A stretch of DNA of 37,625 bases from Kitasatospora xanthocidica (lineage in GTDB: Bacteria > Actinomycetota > Actinomycetes > Streptomycetales > Streptomycetaceae). The translations under genes and the position numbers were made by a program. Below, one piece after another: positions 15,202 through 24,183 of the stretch. How positions within the stretch are numbered: position 1 is the first letter of the stretch; each line of letters starts with the position of its first letter. Under the pieces are notes generated by a model. That model ran no database searches. It was not told the origin of the DNA and was given only the letters and a program-made list of their open reading frames with translations. The stretch covers positions 1 to 37,625 of the forward strand of contig NZ_BNBY01000045.1 of NCBI RefSeq assembly GCF_014656195.1, read 5' to 3'.

Positions 15202-17337
15202 CTACCGCGAGGCCGAGGGCCCACTGCGGCCCTGGCCTTCCCGGCCGAGGCCCGGCCCGTCCTGCCGCGTCTGCCGGCTCTGCTGGGCCTGCCGTTGGGC
15301 GGTCAGGACCCGCTGGGCGTCCTCGGCGGCGCGCTGGGCAGGTGGCTGGGCACCGCGCCGGTCCAGCTCCTGCTGCATCAGGCCCACCGAGGTTCCCAGG
15401 CCGCTCGCGCGCTGGCGCGCCTCCTGGACCTCGGCCCGGGCCGCCTCCACTCCGCGCTGACGCGCGGCTGCGGTCCGCGCGAGCACCTCGGCGCGGTCGC
15501 CGCCCGCCTCCTGCCAGGCCTCGAGGACGATGTCGTGCTTGTCGGCGGGCCCGGCCAGCCGCCTGGCCGACTCGAGCCGGTCGCGGGCGTAGATGAGCTC
15601 GTCCTCCTTCTGTGTCGCGGACGACAGGAGTTCGGCCGCGCGCTGTCCGAGCGCGTCGCGGTCGGCGCCGCGCACGACCTGCCGCCCGAGCACGCCGCGC
15701 TCCGCCAGCTGCCGCTCGATCTCGGCGGCCTGCTCCTGAGCCTGCCCGATCTCGGCACTCAGGCGTTCCACCAGCCCGGTGGCGTACCGGGTGTCCAGGA
15801 TGGCGTCCACCTGCTTCGCCCGTTCGGCGACGCCCTGTTCGACCTCACCGCCCGAGGCGAGCGCGGCGGCGAGGCCCACTGCCCGCGACTCCGCGTGCAC
15901 GGCGTGGTCCCGAGCGGCCGCCGCCTCCTCGGTCACCCGGGCGAGCGTGGCCGCGAGGTCGGCGTCCGGCACGTCCCTGAAGGGGTGCTCGGAGCCCGCC
16001 TGTGCGGTCGTCCGGGTCCGCTTCTCCTCCTCACCGGGCCCCTGACCGGCCGACAGCGCGGTCCCGTTCGCGGCAGTCCCCTGTGCCAGGCCGTCCACCG
16101 GCTCGTTCACGGTGCCTGCCGCCGTGTCGCCCCGCTGGGCTCGGCGTAGGTCGACGAGGCTCTGGGCGCTCGCGTGGATCGCGTCCTCGGCCGCCCTGGC
16201 CGCGCGGCTCAGCGCGGCCCGGCGGTCGAGCTCGGCCGCGAGTTCGGCCCTGCGCAGCGGGTACTGCCGGCCGTCCGGCCCGTCCAGCCTGGCTTCGATC
16301 AACGAGTCCGGCAGGAGGTACACCGGGCGTTGCCGCCACGGGCCCTCGTGTGCCCATCCGAGGAGTCGGCTCAGACTGTCCTGCAGGGCCTCCGCGTCCA
16401 GTCGGGCAGGGCCGTCGGCCGCACTCGACATCGGGATGACAGCCCGGGCGTCTTCGAGGGCGAGGCTGAGGCCCTCGTGGGTGGTGGTGTCGACCTGGCC
16501 TGTCGCGACGAACTGCAGGACGACGTCCTGCTGCCGTGCGAGCCAGCCGTCGGCGTCCTGGACCGGCAGCGGGCGGGCCCGTTCCGCCAGGACGGCCGCA
16601 CCTGCTCCCGGCGGGTACTCCATGGTGCCGTCGGGCCGCCGGGTGTTGACGTACAGGTCCTCGCCGGTCCGGTTGGTGACGATGACCCGGTGGACATGGG
16701 GGCTCTCCTCGGCGGCGGCGACCGTGCCGGGGATCGCCGTGTATGAGGCGTTGGCCCACTCGGGCCAGACCCACCGGCCCGGTTCCATGCCGGGGGACAG
16801 GTAGCGGTACATGGCATCGAGGCGGCTGCGCTCCGCGCGGACGGCGAGGGCGACCACCCACACCTCGTGGCGGCTGCGGCCCTCGGGGAGCGACACGGCC
16901 GGTGAGCCGTCGCCTCGTCGGCCGGTCGCGAAGAACCTGGCGTCGGCGAGCACCGCCTCGGCGTTGCGGAAGGTGCCCTCGGCGACGAAGGAGTACCCGT
17001 GCTCGACCGCGTGGGCGAACGCCATCTGCATCCAGGCGGTGGCCGCCTGCTGGGTGGCCGGGACCATCGCGATGGGATCGGTGTCCATCAACGCGCGGAA
17101 CTGCGGGTGGAACTGGCGGAGCTCGTCGCCGGAGAGCCGGATCACGTCGCGATCGGCATTCCGCAGCCGCACATTTTCCATCGCCTGGCTCTTCCCAGCA
17201 GCGGGCTGGGCTCCAGTGAGGACAGCTATAGGCTGATCGCTGGGGCGCCGTCGGCCGAAGACGTAGCCCTCGATCACCCTGTCGAATCGTTCCCTGAGCT
17301 GTTCCGGGGTCAGCTCGTACGGATCCGGGTCAGCCAC
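15202..17337 (-). CDS. Large zeta-type toxin kinase with relaxase-like C-terminal domain
   Basis: 711 residues. The N-terminal 300 residues form a zeta/PezT-type kinase: Walker A GAQPAAGKSQ at 42-51, GDELRQFHP at 70-78 (equivalent of the substrate-binding acidic motif), and EGTFRN at 120-125. Known zeta toxins phosphorylate UDP-N-acetylglucosamine and block wall synthesis. They are usually near 290 residues, so this one is more than twice the length. Residues 300-450 include a DLRRAQRGDT linker. Residues 452-711 align without gaps to the last 261 residues of the relaxase encoded at 18107-23332 (92 of the first 230 positions identical by hand count), including GGEVEQ, VRGADRD and RRxAQP. Start: GTG 17337 with AAGGA upstream, 8 bases inside the antitoxin gene. 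Confidence 0.88.
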   Translation of the reverse strand: MADPDPYELTPEQLRERFDRVIEGYVFGRRRPSDQPIAVLTGAQPAAGKSQAMENVRLRNADRDVIRLSGDELRQFHPQFRALMDTDPIAMVPATQQAATAWMQMAFAHAVEHGYSFVAEGTFRNAEAVLADARFFATGRRGDGSPAVSLPEGRSRHEVWVVALAVRAERSRLDAMYRYLSPGMEPGRWVWPEWANASYTAIPGTVAAAEESPHVHRVIVTNRTGEDLYVNTRRPDGTMEYPPGAGAAVLAERARPLPVQDADGWLARQQDVVLQFVATGQVDTTTHEGLSLALEDARAVIPMSSAADGPARLDAEALQDSLSRLLGWAHEGPWRQRPVYLLPDSLIEARLDGPDGRQYPLRRAELAAELDRRAALSRAARAAEDAIHASAQSLVDLRRAQRGDTAAGTVNEPVDGLAQGTAANGTALSAGQGPGEEEKRTRTTAQAGSEHPFRDVPDADLAATLARVTEEAAAARDHAVHAESRAVGLAAALASGGEVEQGVAERAKQVDAILDTRYATGLVERLSAEIGQAQEQAAEIERQLAERGVLGRQVVRGADRDALGQRAAELLSSATQKEDELIYARDRLESARRLAGPADKHDIVLEAWQEAGGDRAEVLARTAAARQRGVEAARAEVQEARQRASGLGTSVGLMQQELDRRGAQPPAQRAAEDAQRVLTAQRQAQQSRQTRQDGPGLGREGQGRSGPSASR

Positions 17338-17608
17338 GGCGTTCCTTGTCCAGGGCTCGGATCTCGGCTGTCCACACGGTGATCTTGGCGATCAGAGCGG
17401 CCCTGTCGTAGGGATCGACCGCGTCCCGCTCGTCCCGGAGGTCGAGGACCTTGGTCCACCAGTCTTGGCGTTCGCGTTCAGCGGTCGCGTCGTCGTAGAG
17501 CCCCACGTAGCGGGCCGAGAGGTGTGTCGCTGTCTCGGCGAACATGTCGTAGACCACGGACGTGGGCACGTCCTCGGGGATTGCCACGGTCGGGCTGTGC
17601 TCAGTCAT
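17330..17608 (-). CDS. Epsilon-like antitoxin
   Basis: 92 residues from ATG 17608, with GAGGAG 6 bases upstream. It is acidic and nearly all helical (VVYDMFAETATHLSARYVG, ERQDWWTKVLDLRDERDAV, ALIAKITVWTAEIRALDKE). Size (the classic epsilon antitoxin is 90 residues), helical content, order before the toxin and an 8-base overlap with it all fit an epsilon/zeta module, with translational coupling keeping antitoxin in excess. There is no sequence motif that proves it. The operon could be autoregulated from the 500-bp gap upstream. Confidence 0.75.
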   Translation of the reverse strand: MTEHSPTVAIPEDVPTSVVYDMFAETATHLSARYVGLYDDATAERERQDWWTKVLDLRDERDAVDPYDRAALIAKITVWTAEIRALDKERRG

Positions 17609-18106
17609 CTCGCTCCTCGAATCGCGGGGTAGGTCCTTGCCTTCGGTGAGTATCCACGGGCCCCTTCGTCGTCCCACAGTTCGATCAGTCGGATGATCGT
17701 CGCCGCTCATAGACAGGAGCCTGCCGCTCGGGTCCACGCATCGCAGTGGCGTGGTTCGAGCTGTGCAGCGTCAACGGGGCCCTTCAAGCCCAGGCGGCCG
17801 TACCCGACATCTGTCCCCGGCGGCTTCTCGGTCGGCACGGTCGTCCATGGGAACGGCACTCGGAGTGTTTCCGGACATAGATCCAACGTACCGACAACCC
17901 CTGCTGCTCATAGGCTGGTTATCGGATCCGGTGAGCTCATTTCTCATGGCGGTCACTCAATTCCGGCTGAGCATTCGTACGGATGGGAATAAATGGGGCG
18001 CCGAGATAAGTGGTGGGTCGAAGCGCGCCGCCGTCTCGGGTTCGAGAGCGGCGTGACCATCGGCTTCGCCGAGTTCGGGACGACTGACCTCAGCCGCACC
18101 AGCGCC
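17609..18106. other. Intergenic region upstream of the antitoxin
   Basis: Nearly 500 bp between the antitoxin start and the relaxase stop. It must carry the promoter of the toxin operon and any relaxase terminator, but I find no strong hairpin beyond CGGC-TTC-GCCG at about 18061-18071. The stretch 17860-17990 is distinctly lower in G+C than its surroundings. A plus-strand reading frame from 17993 is open but merges into the opposite strand of the relaxase gene, and I do not call it. Confidence 0.5.
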
Positions 18107-21100
18107 CTACAGCCCCGGGCCACCGAGTCCCCGGCGGCTGCGGTACGAGTCGGGGTCCTGCTGCTGCCCGCCCTGCGGGCGCTGCCGGTCGGCGGCGCGC
18201 TGCTGCGCAGCCTGAATCCGCCATGCCTCCTCAACGGCGCGCTCGCTGTGGGGCTGGGCGTCGCGGCGGTTCATCTCCTGCCGGATCGCCGTCGTCGAGG
18301 CCTGCAGGGCCTCCCAGCGCTCCCACGTCGCCTTGGCCTCGTCCCAGGCGGCGCGTAGGCCGCGGCGGCGGGAGGCCTTCGTACGTTCGAGGACGGTGTC
18401 CCGGGTGCCGCCGGCCTGCCGCCAGTTCTCCAGCAGTCGCTCGTGTTCGGCGGGGTCGCCCGCCTGGGCGATGGCCTGGACGATCTGCTGCCGGGCGTCC
18501 TCGAGCCGCCGCGCCCGCTCGGCGCGGGCCTCGCGGACGGCGGTGAGCTGTCGCCGCAGGGTGTCGCGGTCGGCGCCGCGTACGGCGGGCCGGCCGAAGA
18601 GGGCGGTTTCGGCGAGCCGCTCCTCGATGCCGGACGCCTCCTGGTCCGCGTCACCGGCCCCGGCCTCCAGGGCCTGGATCAGGTCGGCGGCCCGGCGCAT
18701 CCGGAGGATCGCCGCGACCCGCTCGGCCCGCCGCGTGACCTGCTGTTCGACCTCGCCGCCCGGATCGAGCGCGGCGGCGAGCGCCGCGGCCTCGGCGTCC
18801 TGGGCGGTCGCCTGCCGGTACGCGCTCTCCGCGGCGTCGGCGGCGTGGGCCATGGCGTCCGTGAGTTGGGCGTCCGACAGCGTCGCGTAGGGGAGGTCCT
18901 GCCACGCGGATGGTTCGACCGCCCTGGGAGTGGCCTCCTCGACGGGCGCGTCGTCGGGCAGGTCCGGCGTCGCGTCGTCGGCCGCGGCGAGGCCCCGGGC
19001 GTCGGATGATCCGGCGTCCGCGGCGTCGAGCGGCGGATCGGCCGCACCCGCGACCCGCGTCTCGTCGGCGACGGCCGGTCCGAGGGAGTCAAGGCGCGGG
19101 TCGGGCCCGGCCTCCGGGTAGAGGGCCTCACCCCGCCGGCCCGCGGACTCGACGGCGCGGGCCCGTCGGCCGACCTCGGCGACCTCGTCGTGCAGGGCCT
19201 GCCAGGCCCGGGCGTCCCGCTCGTCGTCGGGCCGCCCACCGATCCCGGGCTCGGCGTCGCGCACCCCGCGGCGGGTGCGCCAGGCGTCGGCGAGGGCGGC
19301 TGCGCGCTCCCAGGCCTCGCGCAGGTCGTGGTCCGGTGGTGGAACGGGGCCGAGGACGCGCGCCCAGGCGGGCGGGGCCAGGGCGAGGGCGCGGCCGGTG
19401 CGGCGCAGGGCGGCCTCGATGACCTCGCGGCGTTCGCGCAGGTGGTCGACCCAGGCGGGCGGGGTGTGTCGGTCCCGTTCGACCGTGCGCTCCGCGAGCC
19501 ACTCGGGCACCGGCCCGCTGTGGTCGGGGACGGGCGGGGGGCTGTCCGGCAGGAGTCGGCGCAGGCGCTGCTCGGCGCGGATCCGCGCGATGACCACGTC
19601 GGTCCGCTCCACCCGTCGGCGGGCCTCCTCCTGTGCCTCGACGTTGACACGCATCGTCGCGGAGACGATGACGCCTTCCTGGCCTGCCGTGGCCGCGTGG
19701 CCGGTGCCCGGTTCGCGCTGCCAGATCTCGCGCATGCGGTCGAGCGGCGCCATCCGGGCTCGGAGTCTCTGCTCGCCCAGCAGTGAGGACAGGGTCTCGT
19801 AGGCCTCGCGCGCGACCGCCGAGTCGGGGTCCGTGCGGCCGAGGGCTCGGGCGTACCGGCGGGTCCACGCGATCTCCTCGGCGAGCCGGGCGCGGGTCCG
19901 GTCTCCGTACACGCGGCGGGGCCAGGCCTGGACCTCCCGGCCGTCGACCGTCACGCGGCGCGGCTGGTTGGCCACACGGGCGTCGGCCCGGTGGAGTTCC
20001 TCCAGCGCGTGGGCGCGGCGCTCGGCGGCGCGTTCGGCCAGGGTGTCGAGCTGCGCGGCCGTCAGGTCGGCCAGGGGACGGCGGGGGTTCTGTTCCCGGA
20101 GCTTCCGCAGGGTGTCGCGGGCGTCCTCGACGTGGTTGTCGACGCGCCAGGACAGCACGGCGGAGACGTCCTCGGCGTCGCGGAAGTCCCGCTCGTCGTG
20201 GGCGGCGCGCAGGATGCGCTCGGGTGCGAATCCCGCGCGTTCGGCGTCGCGTACGGCGCGGACGACGGCGGGCCAGGCGTCGGCGGTGATGAACGTCTCG
20301 GCGGCGTCGCCGAGGACGCCCCTCAGCATGTTCTCGTAGCGCAGGGACAGCGCGCGGGCGTGGACGTCGGTGTACTCGTTGGCGAGTTGGCGGATGCCCC
20401 AGGCCCGGTCCCATTCCTCGCGGACGGTGTCGGTGGCGGAGCGGGAGGCCTGGGTGTTGCGGGCGATGGCGTGCAGGACGTCGGCGATCGTCCGCCCGTC
20501 GTCGAGGACCAGGTAGGCGCGGTTCTCCTGGCGGCCACGGGTCATGGCGACGTAGGCGGACTCGCGGGCCGTGCGCTCGGTGAACAGGCCGCTGCCGGTG
20601 TCGACGGTGGCGCCCTGGCCGCGGTGGGCGGTTCCGGCGTAGCCGAGGTCGACGGACCGAGCCACGTAGTCGGCGGGGAGGGTGGCGCGGCCGCCGTGGC
20701 CGGTGTGGCGGACGACCAGGGAGCCGTCGTCCTGAACGGTGACGACCGACCACTGGTCGCCGTTCTTGACGAAGTCCTTGCCGCCGCGCACGACGTTCTT
20801 CCGGGCGTTCCTGCGGGTGACGACGAGGTCGCCGCCGTGGGCCCGGCCGCCGTCGCGCAGGCGCGCGGCGCGGGTGGTGTCGAGGCGTCCGGTGGCGAGG
20901 CGGTGGGCCTGGGCCATGGAGTTGAGCTCGTCCACGGTGGCGTTGTCGTCGGCCATCATCATGGCGGTGAGGCCGGCCTCGGTGTCGCGCTGCCAGTCGG
21001 CGAAGACCTGGTGGAGCATCTGCTCCCGGCTGCCCGCGACGACGCGTCCCCGGTCCAGGTACCAGGTCCAGGCGTCCTCGGGTTCGCCGCCGCGCAGGGC

Positions 21101-23332
21101 GAGGGAGGCGGCGGCCTCGCCGGGGACCCGGAAGCGGTGGACGCTCTCGAGTTCGACGACGTCCGCGGTGCCGGCGAGCAGGCGCAGCGCGCCGCCGGAC
21201 TCGACGCTCGCGAGCTGGGCGGGGTCGCCGACGAGGCGGACCAGCGCGCCGGCGCGCTGGGCGTCGGCGATGACGGCGGCCAGGCGCCTGCTGCCCGCCA
21301 TGCCGGCCTCGTCGACGATCACGAGGTCGCCTGGGTAGAGCTCGAAGCCCGGGTCCACGGGGCCGCCGTCGTGGGCGCCGTCGCGCCGGGCTAGCCATTC
21401 GTGCAGGACGTAGGCGGGGGCGCCGATGCCAGCCGAGAGTTCGGCGGCGGCGCGGGCGGAGGGCCCGAGGCCGATGACGCGTCCGCCCGCGGCGCGTACC
21501 GCGTCCGCGGCGAGTGCCATGGCGGTGGTCTTGCCCGCGCCGGCGGGGCCGATGGCGGCGTGAACGAGGTGCTCTCCGGTGGCGAAGGCCCGGGCGAGGG
21601 CGCGCTGTCCGGCGTCCAGCGGCCGGTCGGGGTGGGCCTCCCGGTAGGCGGCTTCGACGCGTGCGTACACCGCGGCGGGGACGGCCGGGATCACTGGGGT
21701 GCGGGCCGCGGCGACGATCCGGTCCTCGGCGGAGAGGACGGCGGCGGAGGTGTAGAGGCGGGCTTCGCGACGCCGGTAGACGCTCTCGCCGTCGTCGCGG
21801 GTGAGCGGCGCGAAGCGGGGGCTGGGGTCGGGCGGGGTGAGGTCGAGGCAGTGCGCCGCGAGGGCGTGGGCGGCTATCTCCTCGGCGAGGGCGGTGCCCG
21901 GGCGGGTGCCCCTGGTCGCGTTCATCACCCAGCGGCGGGCTTCGGCCAGGACCTGGCGCCGGCCCCAGACGGAGCGGTGCTCCGAGACGGTCTCGACGAC
22001 TTCGCGGGCCGCCGTCTCGACGTCGATCCGTAAGGAGGCGCTGTCCTCCCGGAAGCCCTCCGCGGCCTGCCGGGCGCCGCGTAACAGGCCGTCGACACGC
22101 TCGGCGCCGAAGGTGCGTACGGCGGCCTCGCGCCATTCGGTGCGCAGGTCGAACAGCGAGCGGGCGCGCTCCTTGTCGGGCCGGGTGTCGAGGGTGGCCC
22201 GCTGCATCAGGGCGGTCAGCGTCTTGGCGGACGGCTCGCGGCCGTGGGTCTCGCGGAAGTCCCGGACCAGTTCGGCGACGCGCTCCTTGATGCCCATCGA
22301 GCGCCGGGAGTGGCCCTCGATCAGGTCGGTGCCGACCCCGGCTATCTCCATCACCGGGCGCTTGCCGGCGCTGACCTCGCGGGCCTCCGCGCGCAGTCCG
22401 AGCGCGGCGCAGACCTCCTCGACCACCCGGGCGTTGTAGAGCTCGGACGCGGCGACGGCCTGCGCGTACAGCAGCGCGCTGTCGAGGCTGCGCCACCTGC
22501 CGTCGCGGCCGCGGACCTTGTTCGCGACGACGACGTGGTCGTGCAGCATCGGCTCGCCGAGCCGGTTCTCGTAGTGCCGGAAGCGGGTGGCGATCAGGCC
22601 GCCGTCGACGTGCTCCTGGGCGACGCCGCCGGTGCCGGTGCGGGTCATCGTCGCCTCGGCCTCCAGCCAGGCGAGGGTGTCGTCGATGGCCCGCTCGTGG
22701 GCGCGCTCGACGGCCCGGCGCACCTCGGCGTCGCCGAGGGCCCAGAGCACGGAGACGCTCTTGGCGGCGGAGAAGACGAGGTCGAACCCGGCGACGGCGC
22801 TCTGCCTGCGTCCGGCCTCGGCCGCTTTGACGAACCGGCCGAGTTCCTCCGTGGTGGCGGGCCGGCGCCCGTACCGCCGGACGAACAGCCGCACCCCGGC
22901 CTTGCCGCGCAGGGCGGCGTGCTCGCGGGCGTCCGGCGGGCGCAGGCGGCGGCGGTTGAACGCCTCGACCTCCTCGTCGAGTTCACGGCGGAACTCGTCG
23001 TCGGGCTCCTTGTAGCGGGGGTAGGCGCGGCCGAGCTTGACGGCGGCGAGGGCCTGCTTCGCCGTGGCGCCGTCGGCGATGCGGGCGGCGATCACGCCCT
23101 GGGCGTTCGGGTGCAGGCCCTCACCGAACAGCGCCCGCATCTGCGCCTCGGTGACGGTCCCGGTGACCTCGAGCAGGGCGGTTCCGGAACCGGTCCACAG
23201 GCCGGGCGGCTGTCCTTCGGCGGTGTAGTAGTCACCGAGTTCGCCGCCCCGGCGGGGCGCGTCGGCGGAGACCGTCTCGCGGAGGTAGTAGGCGTAGCCG
23301 TCCCCCGCGCTGAGGCGATGGACGGTCATCAT
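18107..23332 (-). CDS. MobF-family relaxase/helicase (TrwC/TraA type)
   Basis: 1741 residues. The TrwC relaxase domain (about 1-400) has tyrosines at 13, 15 and 16 as nicking candidates, the typical FDLVFSAAKSVSVLWALG (183-200), and the metal-binding MLHDHVVVANKV with His264 and His266. A RecD-like helicase follows: Walker A GPAGAGKTT at 595-603, VIVDEAGMAG at 671-680, VGDPAQLASV and, much later, GTAHRGQGATVD and AYVAMTRGRQENRAY. The last 261 residues (1481-1741) form a helical domain shared with the zeta toxin. MobF enzymes nick oriT, remain bound to the 5' end, unwind the plasmid and are led through the secretion channel. ATGATG start. The sequence directly upstream is the oriT candidate. 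Confidence 0.93.
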   Translation of the reverse strand: MMTVHRLSAGDGYAYYLRETVSADAPRRGGELGDYYTAEGQPPGLWTGSGTALLEVTGTVTEAQMRALFGEGLHPNAQGVIAARIADGATAKQALAAVKLGRAYPRYKEPDDEFRRELDEEVEAFNRRRLRPPDAREHAALRGKAGVRLFVRRYGRRPATTEELGRFVKAAEAGRRQSAVAGFDLVFSAAKSVSVLWALGDAEVRRAVERAHERAIDDTLAWLEAEATMTRTGTGGVAQEHVDGGLIATRFRHYENRLGEPMLHDHVVVANKVRGRDGRWRSLDSALLYAQAVAASELYNARVVEEVCAALGLRAEAREVSAGKRPVMEIAGVGTDLIEGHSRRSMGIKERVAELVRDFRETHGREPSAKTLTALMQRATLDTRPDKERARSLFDLRTEWREAAVRTFGAERVDGLLRGARQAAEGFREDSASLRIDVETAAREVVETVSEHRSVWGRRQVLAEARRWVMNATRGTRPGTALAEEIAAHALAAHCLDLTPPDPSPRFAPLTRDDGESVYRRREARLYTSAAVLSAEDRIVAAARTPVIPAVPAAVYARVEAAYREAHPDRPLDAGQRALARAFATGEHLVHAAIGPAGAGKTTAMALAADAVRAAGGRVIGLGPSARAAAELSAGIGAPAYVLHEWLARRDGAHDGGPVDPGFELYPGDLVIVDEAGMAGSRRLAAVIADAQRAGALVRLVGDPAQLASVESGGALRLLAGTADVVELESVHRFRVPGEAAASLALRGGEPEDAWTWYLDRGRVVAGSREQMLHQVFADWQRDTEAGLTAMMMADDNATVDELNSMAQAHRLATGRLDTTRAARLRDGGRAHGGDLVVTRRNARKNVVRGGKDFVKNGDQWSVVTVQDDGSLVVRHTGHGGRATLPADYVARSVDLGYAGTAHRGQGATVDTGSGLFTERTARESAYVAMTRGRQENRAYLVLDDGRTIADVLHAIARNTQASRSATDTVREEWDRAWGIRQLANEYTDVHARALSLRYENMLRGVLGDAAETFITADAWPAVVRAVRDAERAGFAPERILRAAHDERDFRDAEDVSAVLSWRVDNHVEDARDTLRKLREQNPRRPLADLTAAQLDTLAERAAERRAHALEELHRADARVANQPRRVTVDGREVQAWPRRVYGDRTRARLAEEIAWTRRYARALGRTDPDSAVAREAYETLSSLLGEQRLRARMAPLDRMREIWQREPGTGHAATAGQEGVIVSATMRVNVEAQEEARRRVERTDVVIARIRAEQRLRRLLPDSPPPVPDHSGPVPEWLAERTVERDRHTPPAWVDHLRERREVIEAALRRTGRALALAPPAWARVLGPVPPPDHDLREAWERAAALADAWRTRRGVRDAEPGIGGRPDDERDARAWQALHDEVAEVGRRARAVESAGRRGEALYPEAGPDPRLDSLGPAVADETRVAGAADPPLDAADAGSSDARGLAAADDATPDLPDDAPVEEATPRAVEPSAWQDLPYATLSDAQLTDAMAHAADAAESAYRQATAQDAEAAALAAALDPGGEVEQQVTRRAERVAAILRMRRAADLIQALEAGAGDADQEASGIEERLAETALFGRPAVRGADRDTLRRQLTAVREARAERARRLEDARQQIVQAIAQAGDPAEHERLLENWRQAGGTRDTVLERTKASRRRGLRAAWDEAKATWERWEALQASTTAIRQEMNRRDAQPHSERAVEEAWRIQAAQQRAADRQRPQGGQQQDPDSYRSRRGLGGPGL

Positions 23333-23339
23333 GCGGGGA

Positions 23340-23375
23340 CTGTAGCCGCCAAGGTCACTCGAGTGTCAGAGGTGT
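23340..23375 (-). promoter_or_regulatory. Possible relaxase promoter giving a leaderless transcript
   Basis: On the minus strand CTGACA and, 19 bases later, TACAGT resemble -35/-10 elements, with TACAGT only 6 bases before the ATGATG start. A transcript would then begin at or next to the start codon, as is common in actinomycetes, which would explain the absence of a ribosome-binding site. The palindrome CACTCGAGTG sits between the two elements and would suit an autorepressor. Confidence 0.3.
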
Positions 23376-23486
23376 GACTGTCTTGATCTTGAAAAAGTGC
23401 GAGGCGTGCCGAGTGCGTCGTGGAGCGAGCTCGCGAGCGGGCGGCGTGCTCGGTGCGGCAGCGCTTGTCAAGATCAAGACAGTCAC
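23374..23486. repeat. 19-bp perfect inverted repeat, widely spaced
   Basis: GTGACTGTCTTGATCTTGA at 23374-23392 is matched exactly in inverse orientation at 23468-23486, with 75 bp between. Each arm contains the near-repeat CTTGATCTTGA, so binding of a protein at each arm or a long hairpin in single-stranded form are both possible. Confidence 0.8.
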
Positions 23487-23498
23487 GAGCTTCGCGAG

Positions 23499-23545
23499 GC
23501 GGTCGTCCACAGCCGGGCTCACCGAGCACGGCTGTGGACGACCGC
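23499..23545. repeat. 17-bp perfect hairpin with nested 4-bp stem
   Basis: 23499-23515 pairs perfectly with 23529-23545 (core CGTCCACAGCCG / CGGCTGTGGACG). In the loop, GCTC pairs with GAGC around ACC after one mismatch, so the extruded strand would form an almost continuous 21-bp stem with a 3-base loop. This is the kind of structure a MobF relaxase domain grips. Confidence 0.75.
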
Positions 23546-23731
23546 ACCGGCGGTTGGGCCGCGGCCGCGGTACGGGGTGCGCCGGGAGCACGGTGCGGCG
23601 ACGACGGTCACGGGGCGGCGAACGAGGCGCGGGCGCGGCAGCCGTCGGTTCCTGTCCGATTCACGCCCGCGCGCAGCGCCGGGGCGGCAGAATGGGGCCC
23701 ACGAATGATCACTGGGGAGGGATCAGCTCAC

Positions 23732-24145
23732 GTGACACAGGAAACCGGGGGAGCACGCAAACTGTCCGCGCGCCAGAAGGCCCGCCTCGCGGCGGCCGAG
23801 CGGGCGGAGAGGTTCGAACGACGCGAGGCGGAGCGCCGGCGCCTGGCGGAGGACGTCATTCTCCGCCTCGACGAGGCCAAGGAGTTCGCGGCGGAGACCG
23901 AGCGCCTCGTCGCCGACCTGCGCCGCGAGCGCGCCGCCAGGCTCGCCGAGAAGTCCGCGGCGCTCGACGCCCTCGTGGTCGCGCTGCTCGACACCGGCGC
24001 CGACGCGGCCGAGGCCGCGGAGCGGGTCGGCCTGTCGCAGGCCGAGGTCAAGGCGGCACGGCGGCGGCACGCCGCCGCTGAGGCCGCGTCGACGACGACC
24101 GCGGGTCAGGGAGCCGGCGAGGGCGCGGGCCCTCGTCCGTCGTAG
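23732..24145 (+). CDS. Small charged helical protein with C-terminal helix-turn-helix, possible relaxosome accessory factor
   Basis: 137 residues from GTG 23732 (GGGAGGGAT lies upstream; an ATG at 23705 is a less likely alternative). Residues 12-85 are an uninterrupted charged helix, probably coiled coil (ARKLSARQKARLAAAERAER onward). TGADAAEAAERVGLSQAEVK (about residues 89-109) reads like a helix-turn-helix. Its position across the candidate oriT from the relaxase gene suggests a DNA-binding accessory protein, comparable in role to TrwA or TraY, although I see no homology to them. The alternative is a transcriptional regulator of the divergent promoter. Confidence 0.65.
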   Translation: MTQETGGARKLSARQKARLAAAERAERFERREAERRRLAEDVILRLDEAKEFAAETERLVADLRRERAARLAEKSAALDALVVALLDTGADAAEAAERVGLSQAEVKAARRRHAAAEAASTTTAGQGAGEGAGPRPS

Positions 24146-24183
24146 GCACCGCACGCAGGACCGGCACGGCGGGGGCGCCCCAC

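Larger units (their letters stand above)
23333..23731. other. Candidate origin of transfer between relaxase and accessory gene
   Basis: The 399-bp gap between the relaxase start and the divergent small gene is dense with symmetry. It holds a 19-bp perfect inverted repeat (23374-23392 with 23468-23486), a 17-bp perfect hairpin (23499-23515 with 23529-23545), the palindromes CACTCGAGTG (23356-23365) and GCTCGCGAGC, and an A-tract (23392-23396). MobF relaxases bind a hairpin next to the nick site, and their oriT usually lies just upstream of the relaxase gene. The exact nick is not identifiable by eye. Confidence 0.6.

Noticed and set aside
17993..18358. Plus-strand reading frame beginning MGRRDKWWVEARRR
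   Set aside because: The first 40 codons look fair, but the rest is the complement of the relaxase 3' end. It may be a remnant, but nothing supports an intact gene.
19128..22496. Very long minus-strand frame of over 1000 codons inside the relaxase gene
   Set aside because: It is arginine/proline-rich shadow coding from high G+C. The relaxase frame carries all the recognisable motifs.
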